Assembly (NCBI GenBank): GCA_031373225.1
Contig: JANMMM010000107.1
Span: forward strand, 1 to 19,748
Source: JANOYJ01 sp031373225
GTDB lineage: Bacteria; Pseudomonadota; Alphaproteobacteria; Rhizobiales; Rhizobiaceae
Length of the DNA stretch: 19,748 nucleotides
Reading direction: 5' to 3'
The notes below the pieces were generated by a model. The model was not told the DNA's origin, did no database searches, and saw only the letters and a program-made list of their open reading frames with translations. How positions within the stretch are numbered: the stretch's first letter is position 1; each line of letters opens with the position of its first letter. This document shows, piece after piece, positions 14,549 to 19,748 of the stretch. A program made the translations under genes and the position numbers.

Positions 14549-14980
14549 TCAGGCGGCTTTGCGCTTGCGGCCAAGGCCCATTGTGCGGGCAAGGTTGGAA
14601 CGGGCCTTGGCATAATTCGGCGCGACCATCGGATAGGTGGAGTCGAGCTCCCACTTTTCGCGGTATTGCTCCGGCGTCAGACCGAAATGAGTCATGATGT
14701 GGCGCTTCAGCGATTTGAAGCGCTTGCCGTCCTCAAGGCAGATAATGTAGGCGTCGGTCACCGACTTCTTCGGGTTGACGGCAGGTTTCTGCTTTTCAGC
14801 AACCGGCGCCGGCTGGGCCATCTCGCCCATCTTGCCCAAGGCGGCATGGACATTGCCGATCAGCGCCGGCAGGTCGCCCAAAGGCACAGAATTGTTTGAA
14901 ACATAGGCAGCAACGACATCAGCCGTCAGCTCCATCAGCATTTCATGTCTTTCGTTTGCATCACGCGCTGAGTCAGTCAT
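14549..14980 (-). CDS. mucR: MucR/Ros family zinc-finger transcriptional regulator
   Basis: A 143-residue DNA-binding protein of the length and pattern of MucR/Ros. These H-NS-like regulators of alphaproteobacteria bind AT-rich promoters with T-A steps and control exopolysaccharide, motility, symbiosis or virulence and cell-cycle genes. The N-terminal helical oligomerisation part (ELTADVVAAYVSNNSVPLGDLPALI) precedes the finger: C81-L-E-D84-G-K-R-F-K-S-L-K-R-H94-I-M-T-H98, then GLTPEQYREKW and YPMVAPNYAKARSNLARTMGLGRKRK. The second zinc ligand is Asp instead of Cys, the known CysAspHis2 variant of rhizobial homologues. The start at 14980 fits the family length; the longer frame to 15109 runs into promoter DNA. 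The AT-rich upstream region would suit autoregulation, which is known for the family. Confidence 0.95.
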   Translation of the reverse strand: MTDSARDANERHEMLMELTADVVAAYVSNNSVPLGDLPALIGNVHAALGKMGEMAQPAPVAEKQKPAVNPKKSVTDAYIICLEDGKRFKSLKRHIMTHFGLTPEQYREKWELDSTYPMVAPNYAKARSNLARTMGLGRKRKAA

Positions 14981-15135
14981 TTTATTTCTCACTTGTTTTG
15001 ATTGCGGACCGTTTCTTGCATTTTTGGTTGAAAACAGATTGTGGTTACGCTTCCCTGCGCAATCAGATTCAACTCGCGCTGTGTATTTTAGTATATCTGG
15101 TTCTGTCAAATTAATTCATGTAAAACATCATCACA

Positions 15136-15162
15136 TTTTGTCGTAAAGCGCTTCAGACAAAA
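15136..15162. promoter_or_regulatory. Operator-like inverted repeat
   Basis: TTTTGTC (15136-15142) and GACAAAA (15156-15162) are perfect inverted copies 13 nt apart; the centre includes AAGCGCTT, itself a palindrome. The spacing is close to two helical turns between half-site centres, as expected for a dimeric regulator. The binding protein is unknown. Confidence 0.45.
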
Positions 15163-15204
15163 GACTAACGCCAATCGGTGCAATTTTTATCTGGCTGCAG
15201 ACAA

Positions 15205-15229
15205 AGCCTGCGCGCGGGCTGCGCTTTTT
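15205..15229 (+). terminator. Terminator-like hairpin in the msrB leader region
   Basis: AGCCTGCGCGCGGGCT (15205-15220) is self-complementary apart from one T-G wobble and is followed by GCGC and five Ts (15225-15229). An alternative outer stem is AAAGC with GCTTT. It lies about 205 nt before the msrB start and is not at the end of any visible plus-strand gene. It could end a small RNA or act as an attenuator. Confidence 0.4.
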
Positions 15230-15435
15230 GGCCTTGTTGTTGTATTCTACATTTCCATTCACGGTTTACCCTAGGACATAGCCACTTGATTCTGTATCAT
15301 ACCAGTACACATTTCAACTTACGCCTTCAGGTTTCAGCGCCAGATGCGCCAGAGCCTGTCTATAAATCCGCCTTGCCGAAAGTGCGGGGCGGCACTATTT
15401 TCAAAACATCACAGCAGGCAAGAACTATTTTCATT

Positions 15436-15840
15436 ATGAGCCAGCCCAAAATCACAAAGTCCGATGCTGAATGGCGCGCGCAGCTGACACCTGAGCAATA
15501 TCAAGTCGCGCGCAAGCACGGCACCGAGCGCGCCTTCACCGGCCCGAACTGGGACAATCACGAAGCGGGCATGTACAACTGCGTCTGCTGCGGCAAAGAG
15601 CTGTTCGACGCGGACACAAAGTTCGATTCCGGCACAGGCTGGCCCAGCTTCTACGCGCCCGCCGCCGCAGACGCCGTGTCCGAACATGCCGACCGGGGCT
15701 TCTTCACCACCCGCACCGAAATCCGCTGCGCCGACTGCGACGCGCATCTGGGCCATGTGTTCAATGACGGGCCGAAGCCGACTGGCCTTAGATACTGTAT
15801 GAACGGACAGGCGCTGGGTTTTGAGAAGAAGCGGACCTGA
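15436..15840 (+). CDS. msrB: Peptide-methionine (R)-S-oxide reductase MsrB
   Basis: A 134-residue cytoplasmic enzyme that reduces methionine-R-sulfoxide in proteins, repairing oxidative damage with thioredoxin. The structural zinc cysteines are present: Cys49 and Cys52 (NCVCCGKELF) and Cys98 and Cys101 (RCADCDAHLGHVF). The catalytic Cys121 is in RYCMN. The conserved FDSGTGWPSF block is at 63-72. The start at 15436 gives the normal family length; the open frame to 15178 adds a stretch with no family resemblance that crosses the regulatory gap. The ribosome-binding site is weak (GCAGGCAAG, rather far). There is no fusion to MsrA. It stands alone, with a secreted phosphoesterase gene 55 nt downstream. 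Confidence 0.96.
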   Translation: MSQPKITKSDAEWRAQLTPEQYQVARKHGTERAFTGPNWDNHEAGMYNCVCCGKELFDADTKFDSGTGWPSFYAPAAADAVSEHADRGFFTTRTEIRCADCDAHLGHVFNDGPKPTGLRYCMNGQALGFEKKRT

Positions 15841-15895
15841 GCTAAACTGAAGCGCGCAGGTGGCAATGCCGGTCCTTGTTGGAATGGGTTTGGAA

Positions 15896-16873
15896 ATGAG
15901 GTTTCGAACGTCTGCCGCGCTCATCGTCGCCTGCATCGGCCAGTTGGCGGCCATGCGCGCCGCCGAGTCAGCCTCAGGGCTGAATCATGTCTTCGTCATC
16001 GTCATGGAAAACACCAACGCCGAGCCGCATTTGGGCGCGCCGTTCATTTACGGCAACACAGAGGACGCGCCCTACATTAACGGCGAGCTTATGCCCAAAT
16101 ACGCGCATGCGGCGAACTTCATAGACCGGCTGCCGCTCGCCGTGCCCAGCGAGCCGCATTATGTGCTGATGGAGGCCGGGACCAATGTGTTTGCAGACTT
16201 CGCCTTTGGCGACGGCACGCTTGCGGACGCAGATCCGTCAGCGCTGCGAAGCACGGCGTCATCCGAACATCTGACCAGTCAGATCCGCGCCACGAACGGT
16301 CACGTCACATGGATGAGCTACCAGGAGGGCATGAATGAAAAGACCGGCGCTTGCCCGATAGATTCGAGCGCCGCCACGCATTATGGCGCCAAGCATAATC
16401 CGTTCGTGTTCTTTCAAGATGTCTCCGGAAATCCACCGTCAAAGGACAATGAATATTGCGCCGCCCATCACCGGCCCTATTCCGCACTTTCATCGGACAT
16501 GGCGGCGGACCAGCTGGCAAACTACGTCTTCATGACGCCAAACCTGTGTCATGACATGCATGACAAATGTGGAAACAAAAGCCGGGTGCGCAATGGCGAC
16601 GATTGGCTGAAGGCCGAGCTTCCGGCGATGATCGCCTATGCCGATGCGCATTCAGGCGTGATCTTCCTCGCCTGGGACGAGGGCAAGGAGACCCGGAAGA
16701 TTCCGTTCCTCGCCATCGGGTCCAAAGTGAAGAAGGGTTATGCGGGCAAGCTCTCCTATGACCACCGTTCGATCATCAAGAGTGCGGAGAAGATATTCGG
16801 TCTGCCGCAGTTGGAGGCGGTGAAGGGAAGCCGGGATTTGGGGGATTTGTTTGTGGACGGAATGACACCATAG
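15896..16873 (+). CDS. Secreted phosphoesterase (acid phosphatase/phospholipase C superfamily)
   Basis: A 325-residue exported hydrolase of the phosphoesterase family that includes AcpA-type acid phosphatases and bacterial phospholipases C. A signal peptide (MRFRTSAALIVACIG...AAESA) leads into HVFVIVMENTNAE, where the Glu-Asn of VMEN is the first metal-site motif. Later come SEPHYVLMEAGTN, a region with CPIDSS, PNLCHDMHD, and VIFLAWDEG (Asp/Glu of the second metal site), ending SYDHRSIIKSAEKIFGL, all typical of the family. It probably releases phosphate from organic esters in the periplasm; lipid or nucleotide specificity is not readable. The start at 15896 is chosen for the signal peptide; in-frame starts at 15860 (GTG), 15866 and 15884 are alternatives. 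The cysteines may form disulfides. Confidence 0.85.
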   Translation: MRFRTSAALIVACIGQLAAMRAAESASGLNHVFVIVMENTNAEPHLGAPFIYGNTEDAPYINGELMPKYAHAANFIDRLPLAVPSEPHYVLMEAGTNVFADFAFGDGTLADADPSALRSTASSEHLTSQIRATNGHVTWMSYQEGMNEKTGACPIDSSAATHYGAKHNPFVFFQDVSGNPPSKDNEYCAAHHRPYSALSSDMAADQLANYVFMTPNLCHDMHDKCGNKSRVRNGDDWLKAELPAMIAYADAHSGVIFLAWDEGKETRKIPFLAIGSKVKKGYAGKLSYDHRSIIKSAEKIFGLPQLEAVKGSRDLGDLFVDGMTP

Positions 16874-16906
16874 CGGAATAAGGGATCCGCCATGGCCATC
16901 TCCCCC

Positions 16907-17266
16907 TCAATACGGCTTCATAAATTTCATCCGCACCCAGCCCGTCACATAATGGCCGTTGCCTTTCGGGTCATGCCAGAGCTGGCACCAGGTGTTTTTG
17001 ACCAGCGCGCGCTGCTTCCAGTTGGGCAACGCTTGAGTGTTCTTGAGGTTGACGCCGTTTGCGCAGGGGCCGGTCATAGAGAGCACGGTTCCGTTCGAAT
17101 AGGCGGCCTGCTTCTGAGAGCCAGGCGACGGGTATTTGCGGGCGTTGAGCAGGTCACCCCAGGGGACATTTGTCACCTGCCAGGCGGCGAAGGCGGAGGC
17201 TTGAGCGGGAGCGGCGAGCGCGGTGAGGGTCAGCGCGATTGCGGCGAGTTTCACGAGTTTTGACAT
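16907..17266 (-). CDS. Small secreted SH3-like domain protein
   Basis: A 119-residue exported protein. The signal peptide MSKLVKLAAIALTLTALAAPAQASA is followed by about 94 residues resembling a bacterial SH3 domain: WQVTNVPWGDLLNARKYPSP, then SNGTVLSMTGPCANG and, near the end, KNTWCQLWHDPKGNGHYVTGWVRMKFMKPY (a W-C...GWV pattern). Two cysteines may pair. Such domains usually bind cell-wall peptides or proteins; the partner is unknown. The start at 17266 has AAGGAA eight bases upstream; the frame to 17314 extends before the signal peptide and is rejected. It is convergent with the phosphoesterase gene (33 nt apart) and divergent from the S9 peptidase gene. Confidence 0.8.
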   Translation of the reverse strand: MSKLVKLAAIALTLTALAAPAQASAFAAWQVTNVPWGDLLNARKYPSPGSQKQAAYSNGTVLSMTGPCANGVNLKNTQALPNWKQRALVKNTWCQLWHDPKGNGHYVTGWVRMKFMKPY

Positions 17267-17381
17267 TTCGGCGATTCCTTGCGTTTCACGTTGGCATTGC
17301 GCTCCACTTGGCAAAACCCTACTTCGTCTCGACTGAACCGCTTATGAGTCCCCCGTTCATCCGACATTCATTGGAAACGCC

Positions 17382-19484
17382 ATGCCGCGCCAAGCTTTCG
17401 ACCCTGCCCTTTCCCCGCCCAAGGCCCCAAAGAGGCCGGTGAAGGACACGAGGCACGGCATTTCCCGCACGGATGATTACGCCTGGCTGCGCGCCGACAA
17501 CTGGCAGGATGTGTTCCGCGACACAACACTTCTCGACCCGGCCATCCGCGCACATCTTGAGGCCGAAAACGCCTATCAGTCAGCCCAGATGGCGGACACG
17601 GCTGATCTTCAAAAGCAGCTGTTCGCCGAGATGAAGGGCCGCATCAAGGAGGATGATTCCTCGGTGCCGATGAAGGATGGGCCGTTCGCCTATGGCACGT
17701 CTTACGTCATCGGCGGTCAGCACGCGCGTTACCTGCGTGTGCCTTCCGGGGGCGGCGCCGAGGAAATTGTGCTTGACGGCGACATGGAAGCGGCGGGCCA
17801 TGATTATTTCCGCATGGCGGGCGTTGGCCACTCGCCGGATCACAAGCGGCTGCTCTGGTCATATGACGATAATGGTTCGGAATTTTTCACCATCAAAGTG
17901 CGCGACCTCGCCAGCGGCGCGGACCTTGCCGAAGCCATCACCGACACTGGCGGCGGCACATGGGACGCCCGGTCCAAAGGCTTCTTCTACACGCTGCTCG
18001 ACGCCAATCACCGCCCGGTCGCGATCAAATATCACGCGTTGGGCGCATCGGGACCGGACACCGTGGTTTATGAGGAAAAGGATCCCGGCTTCTTCATGGA
18101 TGTCGGCGGCTCGCGGCTGAACGATTTCATCTTCATCGGCATCAATGACCATGAGACCAGCGAATACCGCATCCTGCCCGCAAATCAGCCGGACGCCCAG
18201 CCGATGCTGGTCGCTGCGCGTCAGACAGGGGTTCAATATGATATGAACGAGGGCGGCGATGTTTTTTTCATCCTGACCAATGCGGACGGGGCGAAAGACT
18301 TCAAGATCATGGAAACGCCTGTGACTTCGCCCGGCAAGGAAAATTGGCTCGAAGTGGCGCCGCATGTTCCGGGCAGGCTAATCCTCTCGGTCATGGCGTT
18401 CCGCGATTTTCTGGTCCGGCTCGAGCGCGAGGAAGGGCTGCCGCGCATTGTCGTGCGCGACCGCGCCAATGGCGAGGAGCATTCCATCGCGTTTGACGAG
18501 GAGGCCTTCTCGCTCGGCCTCGGCGGCTCGTTTGAATATGACACGGATGTCATCCGCTTCACCTATTCCTCAATGACCACGCCCTCGCAGCTCTACGATT
18601 ATGACATGCGCACGCGACAAAGAACGCTTTTGAAAACGCAGGAAGTGCCGAGCGGTCATGACGCCGCCAATTACGTGACGCGCCGCGTCATGGCATCCGC
18701 ACTTGACGGCGAAAGCGTGCCGGTGTCGCTGCTTTATCACAAAGACACAAAGCTCGACGGCTCGGCCCCCTGCCTGCTTTACGGCTACGGCGCCTACGGC
18801 ATGTCGATACCGGCAAGCTTCAACACCAATTGCCTGAGCTTGGCTGACCGGGGCTTTGTCTACGCCATCGCCCATATCAGGGGCGGAAAGGACCGGGGCT
18901 ACCGCTGGTACGATGACGGCAAGATGATGAAGAAGGTCAACACATTCAGGGACTTCATCTCAGCGGCTGAGCATTTGATTCAAGCGGGTTTCACCGCCAA
19001 AGGCCGCATCGTCGCGCATGGCGGCTCGGCCGGCGGCATGCTGATGGGCGCGGCGGCAAACATGGCGCCGGAGCTTTTCGCCGGCATTGTCGCGGAAGTG
19101 CCGTTCGTTGATGTGCTCAACACCATGCTCGACGACACGCTGCCGCTGACGCCGCCCGAATGGCCGGAATGGGGCAACCCGATCACTTCGGAAGCGGACT
19201 ATCAAAACATAGCCAGCTATTCGCCTTACGACAACGTGAGCGCACAGGCCTATCCGCCGATCCTCGCCGTCGCAGGTCTCTCCGATCCGCGCGTCACCGA
19301 CTGGGAACCGGCCAAATGGGTGGCGAAGCTGCGGGAGATGAAGACAGATTCCAATCCGGCCCTGTTCAAAATCCACATGACCTCCGGCCATGGCGGCGCG
19401 TCAGGACGATTTTCAAGGCTGGAGGAAGTGGCGTTCAGCTATGCGTTTGCGGTGAAGGCGGCGGGCGGTTCGGAGACAGTGTAA
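17382..19484 (+). CDS. ptrB: S9 family peptidase, oligopeptidase B-type
   Basis: A 700-residue serine peptidase with an N-terminal beta-propeller (to about residue 410) and a C-terminal alpha/beta-hydrolase domain, the layout of prolyl oligopeptidase and oligopeptidase B. The catalytic triad is Ser549 (GGSAGG), Asp635 (SDPRV) and His670 (SGHGGASGRF). AHIRGGKDRG is the family segment before the active site. Oligopeptidase B cuts short peptides after Lys or Arg in the cytoplasm, and there is no signal peptide here. The close match of SFNTN, PFVDVLNTMLD and PYDNV to that subfamily supports the call. The start ATG has TTGGAAACG just upstream. The last codons (GGSETV and the stop) lie inside a perfect inverted repeat, so the natural C-terminus may have been replaced by the element. 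Confidence 0.93.
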   Translation: MPRQAFDPALSPPKAPKRPVKDTRHGISRTDDYAWLRADNWQDVFRDTTLLDPAIRAHLEAENAYQSAQMADTADLQKQLFAEMKGRIKEDDSSVPMKDGPFAYGTSYVIGGQHARYLRVPSGGGAEEIVLDGDMEAAGHDYFRMAGVGHSPDHKRLLWSYDDNGSEFFTIKVRDLASGADLAEAITDTGGGTWDARSKGFFYTLLDANHRPVAIKYHALGASGPDTVVYEEKDPGFFMDVGGSRLNDFIFIGINDHETSEYRILPANQPDAQPMLVAARQTGVQYDMNEGGDVFFILTNADGAKDFKIMETPVTSPGKENWLEVAPHVPGRLILSVMAFRDFLVRLEREEGLPRIVVRDRANGEEHSIAFDEEAFSLGLGGSFEYDTDVIRFTYSSMTTPSQLYDYDMRTRQRTLLKTQEVPSGHDAANYVTRRVMASALDGESVPVSLLYHKDTKLDGSAPCLLYGYGAYGMSIPASFNTNCLSLADRGFVYAIAHIRGGKDRGYRWYDDGKMMKKVNTFRDFISAAEHLIQAGFTAKGRIVAHGGSAGGMLMGAAANMAPELFAGIVAEVPFVDVLNTMLDDTLPLTPPEWPEWGNPITSEADYQNIASYSPYDNVSAQAYPPILAVAGLSDPRVTDWEPAKWVAKLREMKTDSNPALFKIHMTSGHGGASGRFSRLEEVAFSYAFAVKAAGGSETV

Positions 19485-19592
19485 TTTCGGGGACAGTTTA
19501 CTTAATTCAGTTCATGATCACTTATGCCGGGAAGTGTGCTCTTACTGAATTAAGTAAACTGTCCCCGAAATTACACTGTCTCCGAACCGCCC
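19463..19592. repeat. Perfect 49-bp inverted repeat with 32-nt spacer at the end of the S9 peptidase gene
   Basis: Left arm 19463-19511 and right arm 19544-19592 are exact reverse complements over 49 bp. Each arm contains two tandem 17-nt units (left: 19469-19485 and 19486-19502, 14 of 17 identical) sharing TTCGGRGACAGT. The spacer has a small inner stem, CACTT (19519-19523) with AAGTG (19532-19536). The left arm includes the last 22 nt of the peptidase gene; the right arm ends one base before the stop of the convergent gene. The motif GGGGACAGTTTACTTAATT resembles palindromic repeats found beside REP-associated (Y1) transposases in many proteobacteria. No transposase gene is visible. It may also act as a strong terminator for both genes. 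Confidence 0.9.
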
Positions 19593-19593
19593 C

Positions 19594-19748
19594 TCAGGCA
19601 GGTACATAGGTCAGCCTGACCGCCTCGCCGCCAATCCGCTCGCTTGCCACAAGACGCAGCGGCGGCCTTGGGCCAGGGAAGAGCGGCGCGCCGCCGCCGA
19701 GCACGACAGGATGATAGTAGAGCCTGTATTCGTCAATCAGGCCCAGCC
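19594..19748 (-). CDS. Dihydrofolate reductase-family/RibD_C protein (3' end)
   Basis: The last 51 codons of a gene entering from the right edge on the minus strand, too short for a full call. They read LGLIDEYRLYYHPVVLGGG, then APLFPGP, and end VRLTYVPA before TGA at 19596-19594. The GLIDEYRLYxxPVVLGGGxPLF pattern is the hallmark of the RibD C-terminal/DHFR-like reductase family, many of which are NADPH-dependent reductases of unknown substrate. It is convergent with the S9 peptidase gene; the 49-bp inverted repeat ends one base before its stop codon. Confidence 0.85.
   Translation of the reverse strand, partial: LGLIDEYRLYYHPVVLGGGAPLFPGPRPPLRLVASERIGGEAVRLTYVPA

Larger units (their letters stand above)
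14981..15435. other. 455-nt divergent regulatory gap between mucR and msrB
   Basis: No convincing gene lies here. The stretch next to mucR (14981-15180) is AT-rich with many T-A steps, such as GTATATC and TTAATTC, the kind of DNA MucR proteins bind. It holds an operator-like palindrome (15136-15162) and a terminator-like hairpin with a T tract (15205-15229). Two GATTC sites, the GANTC target of the CcrM methylase, lie at about 15066 and 15288, roughly the number expected by chance. No clear sigma-70 promoter could be fixed for either gene. Confidence 0.6.

Noticed and set aside
15178..15435. N-terminal extension of msrB
   Set aside because: It has no resemblance to MsrB or to a signal peptide and crosses AT-rich regulatory DNA; the family length is met from 15436.
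14981..15435. CcrM (GANTC) control of mucR or msrB
   Set aside because: Only two GATTC sites in 455 nt, close to the chance expectation.
16873..16890. Terminator after the phosphoesterase gene
   Set aside because: GCGGA/TCCGC is a 5-bp stem with an 8-nt loop and no T tract; too weak to list.
19485..19593. A remnant of a full insertion sequence with transposase
   Set aside because: Only about 110 nt lie between the two genes and no transposase codons are present; at most it is a non-autonomous element.

Overview
The window looks like chromosomal DNA of an alphaproteobacterium, most likely Hyphomicrobiales (Rhizobiales). The reasons are a MucR/Ros-type regulator, a DUF6456 protein coupled to an orphan DnaA-type DNA-binding domain, a D-erythronate dehydrogenase-type epimerase, a NitT/TauT-type transporter, high GC in most genes, and very tight ATGA gene overlaps. 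No rRNA, tRNA, CRISPR array, integrase or transposase gene was seen.

Layout. Positions 2-1626 hold housekeeping-type genes: the 3' part of a DenD-like dehydrogenase, a convergent hemerythrin-domain gene, and sufE. Positions 1712-5657 (minus strand) hold a compositionally mosaic block read in the order restriction-modification enzyme, Cys-rich membrane-anchored unknown protein, small unknown protein; the last two genes overlap by ATGA. The restriction-modification gene carries an in-frame 148-bp palindromic repeat. Positions 5845-6827 hold a secreted M23 peptidase gene broken by a one-base frameshift. Positions 7057-12093 hold a five-gene operon: ABC substrate-binding protein, ATPase, two permeases and a cytoplasmic sulfatase-superfamily hydrolase, the last four joined by 4-nt overlaps. 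This looks like an import-then-hydrolyse pathway for an organic sulfate ester or a related ester.

Positions 12203-14980 hold an SDR oxidoreductase, the DUF6456/DnaA-domain pair, a small conserved-looking protein and mucR. A bidirectional terminator lies between the last two. Positions 14981-15435 form a 455-nt regulatory gap with an operator-like palindrome and a terminator-like hairpin. Then come msrB, a secreted phosphoesterase, a small secreted SH3-like protein, an oligopeptidase B-type S9 peptidase, and the 3' end of a RibD_C/DHFR-like gene. A perfect 49-bp inverted repeat separates the last two genes and includes the stop codon of the peptidase.

The least ordinary signals are: (i) the 49-bp perfect inverted repeat, built of two tandem 17-nt units per arm, that forms the end of the S9 peptidase gene; (ii) the palindromic element translated inside the restriction-modification enzyme; (iii) the restriction-modification gene with a Cys-rich membrane partner; (iv) the transporter-sulfatase operon; (v) the DnaA-domain protein with changed base-contact residues.
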